NCBI RefSeq assembly: GCF_009807005.1
Contig: NZ_WUBR01000002.1
Span: forward strand, 62,001-126,000
DNA: 64,000 nucleotides
Reading direction: 5' to 3'
Source: Aurantiacibacter rhizosphaerae
GTDB taxonomy: Bacteria > Pseudomonadota > Alphaproteobacteria > Sphingomonadales > Sphingomonadaceae
Shown: positions 19,581-29,271 of the stretch, in pieces
Numbering within the stretch: position 1 is the first letter of the stretch
Layout: each line of letters begins with the position of its first letter
Made by a program: the position numbers and the translations under genes
Notes under the pieces: model-generated
What the model was told of the DNA's origin: nothing
Databases searched by the model: none
Seen by the model: only the letters and a program-made list of their open reading frames with translations

Positions 19581-19606
19581 ATATTATCTGACAGGATGTG
19601 TCCATC

Positions 19607-22414
19607 ATGTGGCAAACCATCGCCAAATCCATCTTCGGCTCTGCCAATGACCGTTACGTTAGCTCGCTCGACAAGATCGTGGCGCGCATCAATGCGCTCG
19701 AAGAGCAGCTTGCTGACTTTTCCGATGAAGAGCTGAAGGCGCAGACCTTCAAGTTCCGCAAGCAGATTGCGGAAGACGGCAAGACGCTGGACGATATCAT
19801 GCCCGAAGCTTTCGCCACCGTGCGGGAGGCGTCGAAGCGCGTTCTGGGCATGCGTCACTTCGATGTACAGATGGTGGGCGGCATCGTGCTGCACCGTGGT
19901 GAAATCGCCGAGATGCGCACGGGTGAGGGCAAGACGCTGGTGGCGACGCTGGCCACCTACCTCAACGCCATCGAAGGCAAGGGCGTGCACGTGGTGACCG
20001 TCAATGATTACCTGGCCGCGCGCGATGCGGAATGGATGGGCCAGCTCCACACCTTTCTGGGCCTGACGATCGGCGTGATCGTGCCCAACCTGCCAGAAGC
20101 TGCCCGGCGCGAAGCTTACGCTGCCGACATCACCTATGGCACGAACAATGAATTCGGCTTCGATTACCTGCGCGACAATATGAAGCAGGAGCGCAGCCAG
20201 ATGGTGCAGCGCCCCTTCAACTATGCCATCGTTGACGAGGTCGATTCGATCCTGATTGACGAGGCACGTACCCCGCTGATCATCTCCGGCCCCACCGAGG
20301 ACAAGTCGGACCTTTACGTCGCGCTGGATGCCATCGTGAAGCAGTTGGTGAGGGACCAGGAAGCCGCCGAAAAGGAAAACGGCGGCCCGCTGGATGATGA
20401 GGCGGCATTCTATCTCACCGACGAAAAGGCCCGCAGCGTCCAGCTGACGGAGGAGGGCGTCGAGGAAATCGAACAGCGCCTGATCGCGGCAGAGCTGCTG
20501 GAGACGGATAACCTCTACGATATCGAGAACACGCAGATCGTGCATCACCTGGATCAGGCCATGCGCGCGGTGGTGATGTTCAAGAAGGATACCGACTACA
20601 TCGTGAAGGACGACAAGGTCGTGATCATTGATGAGTTCACCGGCCGCATGATGGACGGGCGCCGCTGGTCCAACGGCCTGCACCAGGCGGCAGAGGCGAA
20701 GGAGGGCGTGGAGATCCAGCCCGAGAACCAGACGATGGCCTCCATCACCTTCCAGAACTATTTCCGGATGTATCCAAAGCTTTCCGGCATGACCGGTACG
20801 GCCGCAACCGAGGCGGCTGAGTTCTGGGACATCTACAAGCTGAACGTGGTGGAAATTCCCACCAACCTGCCGGTGCAGCGCGTGGACGAGGAAGACGAAT
20901 TCTACAAGAACACCATCGACAAGTTCAAAGCCATCGCCAAGGCCATCGGCGAGAAATCCGCCAGCGGTCAGCCGGTTCTGGTGGGCACGGTGTCCATCGA
21001 AAAGTCCGAATTGCTCAGCAAGTTCCTGGATGAAGAGGGCGTAAAGCACGAAGTGCTGAACGCCCGCATGCATGAGCGTGAGGCGCATATCGTGGCGCAG
21101 GCGGGCCGGATCGGCGCCGTCACCATCGCCACCAACATGGCGGGCCGCGGCACCGATATCCAGCTGGGCGGCAACGTGGAATTCCGCGTGGGTGACGAGC
21201 TTGCAGGGATGGAAGACGGCCCTGAAAAGGACGCCGCGATCGAAAAGATCAAGGCCGAGGTGGCCGAGGAACGCCAGCGGGTGAAGGATGCAGGCGGTCT
21301 GTTCGTGCTGGGCACTGAACGCCACGAAAGCCGCCGCATCGATAACCAGCTGCGTGGCCGTTCAGGCCGCCAGGGCGACCCCGGTCTTTCGCGGTTCTAC
21401 CTTTGCCTGGAAGACGATCTGCTGCGTATCTTCGGCCCGGACACGCTGTTCTCCAAGATGATGAACTCAAATCTGGAGGATGGCGAGGCCATCGGCTCCA
21501 AGTGGCTGTCCAAGGCCATTGAGACTGCACAGAAGAAGGTGGAAGCGCGCAATTATGAAATGCGCAAGCAGGTGGTTCAGTACGATGACGTGATGAACGA
21601 CCAGCGCAAGGTCATCTACGAACAGCGCGCCGAGATCATGGATTCCGAACGCGTTGACGACGTGGTGGAAGAAATGCGCCGTGACGCCATCAATTCCATC
21701 GTCGTCGCCGCATGCCCGCCCGGCTCCTATCCGGAACAGTGGGATGTCGCCGGCCTGAAGGAAAAGGTTGATGAGGTCCTCGGCCTCAATCCTCCCATCG
21801 ATATCTGGATGGAAGAGGATGCGGTTGAGCCCGAACTGATCGAGGAGCGTTTGCAGGAACTGGCTGATCAGCGGCTGAGTGAGCGCACTGCCGAAATTCC
21901 CGAGGAATCGTGGCGGCGCGTTGAGAAGAGCATCCTGCTGGAACGGCTGGATTATCACTGGAAGGAACACCTCGCCACGCTGGATGCGCTGCGCCAGGTC
22001 GTGTTCCTGCGTGCCTATGCGCAAAAGCAGCCGATCAACGAATACAAGCAGGAGGCTTTCGGCCTGTTCCAGCTGATGCTGGACACGCTGCGCGAAGATG
22101 TGAGCAAGGTGCTGTTGACGGCAGAACTGCGCCCATCCGCGCCGCAACCGCCGCGCAGGCTGCCTGACTTGCCCGATTTCCTGACGGGCCATATCGATCC
22201 GCTGACGGGTGAGGACAACAGCAATGATGGTGACGGTTCTGAGAACAGGCAGCCGCTGTTCGGCACCCTGGCCAGCTCTCCCGTAGCCAGCACCGGCACC
22301 GCCGGATCTGCGCAGCGCGAGAATCCCTATGCCGATAAGGTGGTGAGCCGCAATTCGCCTTGCCCCTGCGGTTCGGGCAACAAGTACAAGCATTGCCACG
22401 GCGCCGCCGCATAA
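19607..22414 (+). CDS. secA: Preprotein translocase ATPase SecA
   Basis: SecA is the motor that pushes unfolded proteins through SecYEG. The 935-residue protein has Walker A MRTGEGKT, the [19 protein letters not shown] segment, [10 protein letters not shown] and the [12 protein letters not shown] helicase motif VI. The C-terminal zinc-binding tail [12 protein letters not shown] for SecB or lipid contact is present. ATG at 19607 is preferred (AGGA about 10 nt upstream); a GTG at 19598 is too close to that site. The region after the helical scaffold is variable and acidic. Confidence 0.97.
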   Translation: MWQTIAKSIFGSANDRYVSSLDKIVARINALEEQLADFSDEELKAQTFKFRKQIAEDGKTLDDIMPEAFATVREASKRVLGMRHFDVQMVGGIVLHRGEIAEMRTGEGKTLVATLATYLNAIEGKGVHVVTVNDYLAARDAEWMGQLHTFLGLTIGVIVPNLPEAARREAYAADITYGTNNEFGFDYLRDNMKQERSQMVQRPFNYAIVDEVDSILIDEARTPLIISGPTEDKSDLYVALDAIVKQLVRDQEAAEKENGGPLDDEAAFYLTDEKARSVQLTEEGVEEIEQRLIAAELLETDNLYDIENTQIVHHLDQAMRAVVMFKKDTDYIVKDDKVVIIDEFTGRMMDGRRWSNGLHQAAEAKEGVEIQPENQTMASITFQNYFRMYPKLSGMTGTAATEAAEFWDIYKLNVVEIPTNLPVQRVDEEDEFYKNTIDKFKAIAKAIGEKSASGQPVLVGTVSIEKSELLSKFLDEEGVKHEVLNARMHEREAHIVAQAGRIGAVTIATNMAGRGTDIQLGGNVEFRVGDELAGMEDGPEKDAAIEKIKAEVAEERQRVKDAGGLFVLGTERHESRRIDNQLRGRSGRQGDPGLSRFYLCLEDDLLRIFGPDTLFSKMMNSNLEDGEAIGSKWLSKAIETAQKKVEARNYEMRKQVVQYDDVMNDQRKVIYEQRAEIMDSERVDDVVEEMRRDAINSIVVAACPPGSYPEQWDVAGLKEKVDEVLGLNPPIDIWMEEDAVEPELIEERLQELADQRLSERTAEIPEESWRRVEKSILLERLDYHWKEHLATLDALRQVVFLRAYAQKQPINEYKQEAFGLFQLMLDTLREDVSKVLLTAELRPSAPQPPRRLPDLPDFLTGHIDPLTGEDNSNDGDGSENRQPLFGTLASSPVASTGTAGSAQRENPYADKVVSRNSPCPCGSGNKYKHCHGAAA

Positions 22415-22467
22415 GCGGTTGCTCCACCGGGTTTAAGGTTTAGCATGGGGGCTTGAGGAGAGCCCCC

Positions 22468-23232
22468 ATGCCTTTCACCCGATTTCCGGCGAAATTTGCC
22501 GCTGCCGCGCTTGCCGCAGCATCGCTGTCTGCCTGTGCGGTGGATCTTCCACCGGCCGCCTATTCGCAGGCCGCGATGCAGGACTATATCCTTGCCGCCG
22601 TGATCAGCCCGGCGCGCCCGGCAGAGGACGTGGCGCGGGATACGGCGCGAAAGCCGGAAGAGATCATTGCATTCTCAGGCGTGCAGCGCGGCGATGTGAT
22701 TGCAGAAATCGCACCGGGCGGCGGATATTACACGCGCATCCTTGCACAGACCGTCGGCCCGGAAGGGAAGATATACGCCCTGATGCCCGCATTCTTCGCC
22801 AACCAGCCCGGCGGCCTGGATGCGATCAATGCGATTGCCGAAACCTATGGCAATGTCGAAGTCGTGGTGGTCGATGGTTATGATGCCATCGCCCTGCCGC
22901 AGCAGGTGGATTTGGTGTGGACCACAGAGAACTATCATGACCTCGCCAATCGCGAGATCGCGCCCCTCAATGCGGAGATTTTCCGCATCCTGCGCCCCGG
23001 CGGTATCTATTTCGTGGAAGATCACGCAGCGCCGGGTACGGGCACCAGCATGACGTCAACTTTGCACCGCATCGATCCTGCAGCGGTGAAGACGCAGGTA
23101 AGCTCAGCCGGCTTTGTGCTGGAGGCACAAAGCGATGTGTTGCGCAATGCCACCGATCCGCACGATGCGTTGCCCGGAGACTTCGATGGAGTGAGTGACA
23201 AGTTCGCGCTGCGGTTCAGAAAGCCGCTGTAA
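22468..23232 (+). CDS. Predicted SAM-dependent methyltransferase with a lipoprotein signal
   Basis: The 254-residue protein has a class I methyltransferase fold with the SAM loop EIAPGGGYYTRILAQTVG, followed by a VVVVDGYDAI strand. Its N-terminus is a lipoprotein signal peptide with lipobox LSAC (Cys23). It resembles the family of predicted methyltransferases that carry export signals; the substrate is unknown. GAGGAG sits 7 nt before the chosen ATG, so the TTG-initiated extension was discarded. Export of a SAM-dependent enzyme is odd because SAM is cytoplasmic. Confidence 0.78.
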   Translation: MPFTRFPAKFAAAALAAASLSACAVDLPPAAYSQAAMQDYILAAVISPARPAEDVARDTARKPEEIIAFSGVQRGDVIAEIAPGGGYYTRILAQTVGPEGKIYALMPAFFANQPGGLDAINAIAETYGNVEVVVVDGYDAIALPQQVDLVWTTENYHDLANREIAPLNAEIFRILRPGGIYFVEDHAAPGTGTSMTSTLHRIDPAAVKTQVSSAGFVLEAQSDVLRNATDPHDALPGDFDGVSDKFALRFRKPL

Positions 23233-23303
23233 AAAAATTTACGCGCGCCGGGAACCAATCGGGAAAAGTTGCATTTTCGGATTCAAGGCTGCGCTGACTC
23301 CCT

Positions 23304-23334
23304 GGCCGACGGGTCAAAGAGGCGCGGCCTTTTT
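23304..23334 (+). terminator. Possible terminator after the methyltransferase gene
   Basis: GGCCG (23304-23308) can pair with CGGCC (23325-23329) around a 16-nt loop and is followed by TTTTT. The stem is short, so this is a weak call. Confidence 0.4.
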
Positions 23335-23404
23335 CATGTCTAAATTCAGTGACTTTGCTGAGCGCGTGCCGCGCAGTGGCTTTTTCCAACATCGCGCTGG
23401 AAAG

Positions 23405-23479
23405 TGGCTCCCCGAGTTGGATTCGAACCAACGACCAAGTGATTAACAGTCACCTACTCTACCGCTGAGCTATCGGGGA
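23405..23479 (-). tRNA. tRNA-Asn (GTT)
   Basis: Read on the minus strand, the 75-nt gene has acceptor arms TCCCCGA and TCGGGGA, discriminator G and an encoded CCA. The D-loop region is AGCTCAGCGGTAGAG, the anticodon loop is CTGTTAA (anticodon GTT) and the T-loop is GGTTCGAATCC. Anticodon GTT reads AAC/AAU, hence asparagine. It stands alone between the methyltransferase and nadK genes. Confidence 0.97.
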
Positions 23480-23561
23480 GCAGCCCGTCAGGCAGGAGTG
23501 CGCCTATATGGGCCGTGATTTGGATTTGCAAGGCCAGAATCGCCAGAAACGCAGCAAAACT

Positions 23562-24353
23562 TTATGTCACGAATTGCTCGGCCACGATCCGCTCGTCCAG
23601 AGCCTGGTGCGGATCGAACAGCAGGGTCATTTCCTTGTCGCGAGCCACCTCGATATGCACCTCCGCCACGTCGCGCACTTCCTTTGAGTCGGCAACGGCA
23701 GCAACGGGACGCTTGGCAGGCTCGTTCACCCGGAAACTCACGCGGCTTCGATCGGGCAGAATGGCCCCGCGCCAGCGCCGCGGACGAAAAGGGCTGATCG
23801 GGGTGAGGGCCAGCATATTCGAATCGAGCGGCAGGATCGGCCCGTTTGCCGACAGATTATAGGCGGTGGACCCGACCGGCGTTGACAGCAGCACGCCGTC
23901 ACCCGCCAGCTGAGCAATCCGCACGCGTCCATTGACGGAGATTTCCACCTTGGCGGTTTGCCGTGTTTCGCGCAGCAGGCTGACTTCGTTGATCGCGCAA
24001 TAGGTGAAATTTTCGCCCGTTTGCGTCGTTACATTCATGCGCAAAGGCAAAACCGACATGGCTTTTGCTTGGGCAAGGCGCTGTATCAAGCCCACAGCGC
24101 CATGATAACGGTTCATCAGGAAACCAACTGCACCAAGATTCAAACCGAATACGGGAAGAATTTCACCGCCGTCCAGCATCTCATGCAGGGTGTCCAACAT
24201 GGTGCCATCTCCGCCCAGGGCAATAATGGCGTCGGCTTCTTCCTTGGGCACGAAGTCGAACTGTTCACCCAGTTCTTTCGCAGCTTTCAGGGCCCGGTCG
24301 CTTTCAGCATAGGCCAGGCCCAGTTTTTCAAACCTCGGTTTATCGTCTGACAC
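23562..24353 (-). CDS. nadK: NAD kinase
   Basis: NadK phosphorylates NAD to NADP in the cytoplasm. The 263-residue protein has the GGDGT motif (IIALGGDGTMLDTLH) and the second conserved segment GDGVLLSTPVGSTAYNLSANGPIL. The start is GTG with GGGGGA about 9 nt upstream; an upstream ATG on this strand runs straight into a stop. The gene stands alone and is divergent from the EAL-domain gene. Confidence 0.95.
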   Translation of the reverse strand: MSDDKPRFEKLGLAYAESDRALKAAKELGEQFDFVPKEEADAIIALGGDGTMLDTLHEMLDGGEILPVFGLNLGAVGFLMNRYHGAVGLIQRLAQAKAMSVLPLRMNVTTQTGENFTYCAINEVSLLRETRQTAKVEISVNGRVRIAQLAGDGVLLSTPVGSTAYNLSANGPILPLDSNMLALTPISPFRPRRWRGAILPDRSRVSFRVNEPAKRPVAAVADSKEVRDVAEVHIEVARDKEMTLLFDPHQALDERIVAEQFVT

Positions 24354-24463
24354 GAATTACATTCCCCCGATATGTTGGCGCGACCCTATGAATGAGCGTC
24401 CCGATTTGCAACGAACCTTTCTCGCTGGCTGACTTGCGTGTGCTTACAATACAAGGCTTTGTC

Positions 24464-25273
24464 ATGCCCGTTCCCGTACCCACTCATGATCGCCGCCGCA
24501 GGGCGGATCGCCGCCGTGCAGAGCCGCACCCCATCAGCGAAGAGCTGTCGGCTGCCTTGGCAGGGGATGCAGTGCAAATCCTGTTTCAGCCGCAATACCG
24601 ATCAACCGATTCGTCGCTGGCCGGGGCAGAGGCGCTGGTGCGCTGGAAGCACCCTGAACTGGGAGAGCTTGCGGGCGATGCGATAGTGTCCATCGCGCAA
24701 TCCGGCGGCATCACGCGGCGCCTTGCCCGCCATATCGCGCGCGCTGCATTCAGCGCGGCAGCGCATTGGCCGGCAGGCTTGCATCTGTCCCTCAACGTCA
24801 CGGCCATGGACCTGTTCGATCGCACCTTTGGCGAAGATTTGCTGGAGATGCTGGCGGATAGCGGATTCCCGCCGGAGCGGCTGACGCTGGAAATTACTGA
24901 GCAGGCGCTGGTGGCGGATCTCGACCGGTCAGCGCGCAAGCTCAGCTGGCTGGCAGAGTCAGGTATCCAAATCGCGCTGGATGATTTCGGTGCCGGCTTC
25001 TGCAATTTTCGCTATCTCAAGGTGCTGCCACTGCATTCGCTGAAGCTCGATCGATCGATGATCGACGGCATCACCACGTGCGAGCGGGATCTCGCCGTGC
25101 TGCGCGGCATCGTGGCGATGGCAAAGGCGCTGAACATCGCCGTCACCGCAGAAGGTATCGAGACAGAGGACCAGCGCGCCGTGATCGTACAGGAAGGCTG
25201 CGAGGTGTGGCAGGGCTATCTTGGCGAAAAACCCATGCCTATCGACGGGTTCCAGGAACTGGCCTGCGCCTAG
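24464..25273 (+). CDS. EAL-domain cyclic-di-GMP phosphodiesterase
   Basis: This compact protein is an EAL domain behind a short Arg-rich tail, with no sensor or membrane segment. All the usual catalytic residues are visible: the EAL signature in AEALVRW, Asn in LSLNVTA, Glu in LEITE, the DDFGAGF pair, Lys in LKLDR, Glu in AEGIET and Gln in EVWQGYLGEKPM. It should therefore hydrolyse cyclic-di-GMP to pGpG. ATG at 24464 has an AAGG 8 nt upstream and a TACAAT further up; an earlier in-frame ATG at 24392 would add 24 residues and has no visible ribosome site. Its stop overlaps that of mfd, tail to tail, at CTAG. Confidence 0.88.
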   Translation: MPVPVPTHDRRRRADRRRAEPHPISEELSAALAGDAVQILFQPQYRSTDSSLAGAEALVRWKHPELGELAGDAIVSIAQSGGITRRLARHIARAAFSAAAHWPAGLHLSLNVTAMDLFDRTFGEDLLEMLADSGFPPERLTLEITEQALVADLDRSARKLSWLAESGIQIALDDFGAGFCNFRYLKVLPLHSLKLDRSMIDGITTCERDLAVLRGIVAMAKALNIAVTAEGIETEDQRAVIVQEGCEVWQGYLGEKPMPIDGFQELACA

Positions 25274-28200
25274 GCCTTCTGCTTCGCCGATTTCTTCACC
25301 ACGCCGCTCAGCCCGCGTGTCAGTTGGAACAGGCCATTCAGGCGGCTTTGCGGATCGCCCCATGCGCGGTTGATCACCAGCTTCATATCCGGACGCAGCT
25401 TGGCCGTACCCTTCAGCCTGTCTACATAAGCGACAAGGCCCACGGGATCGGGGAAACTGTCCTTGTGGAAGGTCACCAGCGTGCCGCGCGCGCCCACCTC
25501 GATCTTGGAAATACAGGCATCAATGGCCTGCGCCTTGATCTCGATCAGGCGAATGAGGTTCTTCGTCGGCTGCGGCAGTTCGCCGAAACGGTCGATCATT
25601 TCGGCCGCGAGGCTTTCGATCTCCTGTTTGCCTTCCGCCTGGTTCAGGCGGCGGTACAGCGCCATGCGAACGGCAAGATCGGGCACGTAATCTTCCGGGA
25701 TCATGATCGGCGCATCGACAGTGATCTGCGGGGATAGGCCGGTGCGATCTGCCTCCAACCCGGCGTCGCCTGCCTTGGCCGCCATGATCGCGTCTTCCAG
25801 CATGGACTGGTAGAGTTCGAAGCCAACCTCACGGATATGGCCCGATTGCTCATCGCCCAGCAAATTGCCCGCGCCGCGAATATCAAGGTCGTGGCTGGCC
25901 AGCTGGAACCCTGCGCCCAGACTGTCGAGATCGCCCAGCACCTTCAGCCGCTTTTGCGCCACTTCGGAAAGCGCCATGTCCTTATCCGTGGTGAGATAGG
26001 CATAGGCGCGAATCTTGGCGCGGCCCACGCGCCCGCGCAGCTGGTAAAGCTGGGCCAGGCCAAAGCGATCCGCGCGGTGGATGATGATGGTGTTGGCGCT
26101 GGGCAGGTCCAGCCCGCTTTCCACGATGGTGGTAGAGAGCAGCACCTCGTATTTGCCTTCGTAGAACGCGCTCATGCGCTCTTCGATCTCGCCCGCGCTC
26201 ATCTGGCCGTGTGCGGCGATTACCTTCACCTCCGGCACGGTTTCACGCAGCCAGTCTTCCAGCGGGGCCATGTCGGAAATGCGCGGCACCACGATGAAGC
26301 TTTGCCCGCCGCGATGGTGTTCACGCAGCAGGGCCTCGCGCACCACCATGTCATCCCACTCCATCACATAAGTGCGCACGGCCAGACGATCGACCGGCGG
26401 GGTCTTGATGGTGGAAAGCTCTCGCAGCCCCGTCATCGCCATCTGCAGCGTGCGCGGAATGGGCGTTGCGGTGAGGGTGAGGACGTGCACGTCGGCGCGA
26501 AGCTGTTTCAACTTCTCCTTGTGGGTCACGCCAAAGCGCTGTTCCTCGTCAACGATAACGAGGCCCAGATCCTTGAACTTCGTGTTCTTCGACAGGATGG
26601 CGTGGGTGCCGATCACGATATCGATATCGCCCGATGCCAGCCCCTCGCGCGTTTCTTTCATCTCCTTGGCAGAGACGAGGCGGGAGAGACGGCCGATCTT
26701 GAGCGGAAAGCCACTGAAGCGATCGCAAAAATTCTGGAAATGCTGGCGGGCCAGGAGGGTGGTGGGGGCAATCATGGAAACTTGCTGCCCGTTCATCGCG
26801 GCGACGAATGCTGCGCGCAGGGCCACTTCCGTCTTGCCGAAACCCACATCGCCGCAGACAAGGCGGTCCATCGGGCGGCCGCTTTCCAGATCGCGCAACA
26901 CATCTGCGATGGCCTGTTCCTGGTCTTCCGTTTCCTCGTACTGGAAACGGTCGAGGAACTGGTTGTAGCTGGCTTCCTCGGCCTCCAGCACCGGCGCCTT
27001 GCGCAGGGCGCGGCGGGCGGCCACCAGCATCAGTTCTCCAGCGATGGCCTGAATGCGCTCCTTCAGGCGCGAACGGCGTCGCTGCCATGCTTCGCCGCCC
27101 AGTCGATCCAGCGCGGCCCCATCTTCAGAGGAGCCATAGCGGGAGAGGACATCGAGATTTTCAACGGGAATGTAGAGCTTGTCGCCGCCCGCATATTCCA
27201 GCATCACGCAATCGTGCTGGCTCTTGCCTGCGGCGATGGGTTCAAGGCCCAGATAGCGGCCGATGCCGTGGTCCACATGCACCACCAGATCACCCCGGCT
27301 CAGTGCTTGCAGCTCTGCCAGGAAAGCGTCTGCATCTTTCTTTTTCTTGCGCCGACGAACAAGGCGGTCACCCAGCAGATCCTGCTCTGTGATGACTTCC
27401 AGCTGATCGTTGGCGAAACCGGTGTCCAGCGGCAGGATAGCTGCGGTGGCCTTGCCCTTGGCAGCCGATCCCAGCGCTTCCTGCCAGGTTTCCGCCAGGG
27501 CAACGGGCGTTCCGGCTTCCTGGATGATGGAGGTGATGCGGCTGCGCGACCCTTGCGAATAGGCGGCCAGCAATGGCCGTTTTCCGGCCTTCGCCAGATC
27601 CTTCAGATGCGCGGCTGCAGCCTCGTACACGTTCTTTCCTGCGGAACGTTCGGGCGTGAAATCGCGGGCGGAGCGGAAACCGAAATCCACCACCTTGTCG
27701 CTTTCGGGTTCTGCAAAGATGGAAGTGCGGTGGATCGGCCACTCTGCCATCGCGGTGCCAAATTCATCCTGCGCCAGATACAGCGATTCCGGCGGAATGG
27801 GGCGATAGCTGCCCTTGGCCTGGCCCGAAATATCGCCGCGCTGGCGATAGTAATCGGCAATGTCCTTCAGCCGTTCTTCGGCAGCCGGCAGCGCGCCGGA
27901 ATCGATAACCAGCGCGTCTTCCGGAGAAAGGTGATCAAACAGGGTGGCGAGGCGATCCTCGAACAGGGGCAGCCAGTGCTCCATGCCTGCCATTCGCCTG
28001 CCGTCGCTCACCGCCTCGTAAAGCGGATCCTGCGTGGCATTGGCGCCAAACATCTCGCGATAGCGGCTGCGAAAGCGCTTGATGGAATCCTCGTCCAGCA
28101 AGGCTTCGCTTGCGGGCAGCAGCAGATGGCTTTCAATCGTGGCCGTGGTTCGCTGTGTGCTGGGATCGAACAGGCGCAGGCTTTCCAGCTCGTCACCGAA

Positions 28201-28752
28201 GAAATCCAGGCGTAAGCCAGCTTCCAGCCCACTGGGATAAATATCGACGATGGAGCCGCGCATGGCGAACTCGCCCGTATCAACCACGGTATCGACGCGG
28301 CTGTATCCCTGGCGTTGCAGCAAAGCGGCAAGGCTCTCATGCCCGATCTGCGTGCCTGCCTTGAACTCTCGCACAGCCTCCCGAATGCGAAACGGCGTGA
28401 GCACGCGCTGCAGCAGCGCGTTGATGGTGGTGACGACAAGCTGGTTGCCTTTACCGCCCGCTTGCAGCGCGTGGAGCGCAGCCAGTCTGCGCGCGCTGAC
28501 GGAAAGGGCAGGGCTGGCCCTGTCATATGGCAGGCAGTCCCATGCGGGGAATTCCACCACCTGCAGTTCCGGCGCGAAGAATTGCGCGGCATCGGCCACG
28601 TCGCGCATGGCGGCTTCATCGGGTGCGATGAAAACGGCGCGCTTTTTTGCTGCGCGGGCAAGATCGGCCATCACCAGTGGCTGCGCACCGCGCACGACGG
28701 AGGTGAGGGAGAGGGGCGTCTTTGCTGTCAGGATGCGTTGGAGATCGGCCAT
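25270..28752 (-). CDS. mfd: Transcription-repair coupling factor Mfd
   Basis: Mfd removes RNA polymerase stalled at lesions and recruits UvrA. The 1160-residue protein has an N-terminal UvrB-like region, an RNA-polymerase-interacting domain around the DLVVHVDHGIGRY segment, and a RecG-like helicase with Walker A GDVGFGKT and DEEQRFGV. LTATPIPRTL and the LYQLRGRVGRAKIRAYAYL segment follow. The order mfd-sdhE opposite recG is common in sphingomonads. The 187 nt between sdhE and mfd hold no convincing gene or clear promoter. Confidence 0.97.
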   Translation of the reverse strand: MADLQRILTAKTPLSLTSVVRGAQPLVMADLARAAKKRAVFIAPDEAAMRDVADAAQFFAPELQVVEFPAWDCLPYDRASPALSVSARRLAALHALQAGGKGNQLVVTTINALLQRVLTPFRIREAVREFKAGTQIGHESLAALLQRQGYSRVDTVVDTGEFAMRGSIVDIYPSGLEAGLRLDFFGDELESLRLFDPSTQRTTATIESHLLLPASEALLDEDSIKRFRSRYREMFGANATQDPLYEAVSDGRRMAGMEHWLPLFEDRLATLFDHLSPEDALVIDSGALPAAEERLKDIADYYRQRGDISGQAKGSYRPIPPESLYLAQDEFGTAMAEWPIHRTSIFAEPESDKVVDFGFRSARDFTPERSAGKNVYEAAAAHLKDLAKAGKRPLLAAYSQGSRSRITSIIQEAGTPVALAETWQEALGSAAKGKATAAILPLDTGFANDQLEVITEQDLLGDRLVRRRKKKKDADAFLAELQALSRGDLVVHVDHGIGRYLGLEPIAAGKSQHDCVMLEYAGGDKLYIPVENLDVLSRYGSSEDGAALDRLGGEAWQRRRSRLKERIQAIAGELMLVAARRALRKAPVLEAEEASYNQFLDRFQYEETEDQEQAIADVLRDLESGRPMDRLVCGDVGFGKTEVALRAAFVAAMNGQQVSMIAPTTLLARQHFQNFCDRFSGFPLKIGRLSRLVSAKEMKETREGLASGDIDIVIGTHAILSKNTKFKDLGLVIVDEEQRFGVTHKEKLKQLRADVHVLTLTATPIPRTLQMAMTGLRELSTIKTPPVDRLAVRTYVMEWDDMVVREALLREHHRGGQSFIVVPRISDMAPLEDWLRETVPEVKVIAAHGQMSAGEIEERMSAFYEGKYEVLLSTTIVESGLDLPSANTIIIHRADRFGLAQLYQLRGRVGRAKIRAYAYLTTDKDMALSEVAQKRLKVLGDLDSLGAGFQLASHDLDIRGAGNLLGDEQSGHIREVGFELYQSMLEDAIMAAKAGDAGLEADRTGLSPQITVDAPIMIPEDYVPDLAVRMALYRRLNQAEGKQEIESLAAEMIDRFGELPQPTKNLIRLIEIKAQAIDACISKIEVGARGTLVTFHKDSFPDPVGLVAYVDRLKGTAKLRPDMKLVINRAWGDPQSRLNGLFQLTRGLSGVVKKSAKQKA

Positions 28753-28939
28753 GCGTTGTCTTAAACTCTCACTCGCTTGCGTGTTCCGGACACGAGAAAA
28801 ATCCCCGCGCCAGAGACGAAGGGATTGCAGGCGTGTGCCCTAGCGCCATCAGCGCCGCAGCGCCAGCAGGGCGATCAGGAGAAAATTAGAAGGTGCAGCA
28901 GGGCTTTCATCCAGCCCGAACAGCGTCGCCTAAATGGCC

Positions 28940-29218
28940 TCAGCGCGGGATGTCGACGTAATCCAGCTTGCGCATGGCATCCATTTGCGGCCCGGCGAAT
29001 TTCTCTGGCACAGGCGCCGTGCCCAGTGCCCATGCCATCACGTCTACGTCATCCTCGTCCAGCAAAGCTTCGAACCACAGCAGGCCCGCCTCATCCCAGG
29101 TCGCGTGATAGCGATCGAAGAAACCGCCGAACATGTAATCGGCTTCTCGCGTGCCGCGGTGCCAGCCACGAAATTTCGCGCGGGCGATGCGGGTGGAAAG
29201 GTCAGCTTGGTCAGACAT
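28940..29218 (-). CDS. sdhE: FAD assembly factor SdhE
   Basis: SdhE helps attach FAD covalently to succinate dehydrogenase SdhA. The 92-residue helical protein has the signature RGTRE (residues 21-25) followed by ADYMFGGFFDRY, within the family's usual size. Its ATG follows almost directly after a strong hairpin (29223-29250), and the likely AGAGG-type ribosome site lies inside that stem, so initiation may be coupled or controlled. Confidence 0.93.
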   Translation of the reverse strand: MSDQADLSTRIARAKFRGWHRGTREADYMFGGFFDRYHATWDEAGLLWFEALLDEDDVDVMAWALGTAPVPEKFAGPQMDAMRKLDYVDIPR

Positions 29219-29222
29219 GAAA

Positions 29223-29250
29223 ACGGGGCCCCTCTGGCGAGAGGCCCCGT
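29223..29250 (-). terminator. Strong hairpin abutting the sdhE start codon
   Basis: On the minus strand ACGGGG pairs with CCCCGT and CCTCT with AGAGG around a 4-nt loop, with a two-G bulge; TTTTC follows, then the sdhE ATG. It looks like the terminator of the upstream secreted-protein gene, but it also buries the purine-rich stretch that would serve as the sdhE ribosome site. Confidence 0.7.
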
Positions 29251-29271
29251 CTAATCACTCTGATCCGAGGA

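Noticed and set aside
23195-23446. An 83-codon frame ending in residues LDSNQRPSD
   Set aside because: Its 3' part is the complement of tRNA-Asn (23405-23479); this ending is a common artefact of translating tRNA genes.
28753-28939. Possible tiny peptides between sdhE and mfd, such as MKALLHLLIFS on the minus strand
   Set aside because: Only 11 codons, no ribosome site and no conserved context; I see nothing convincing in this 187-nt gap.
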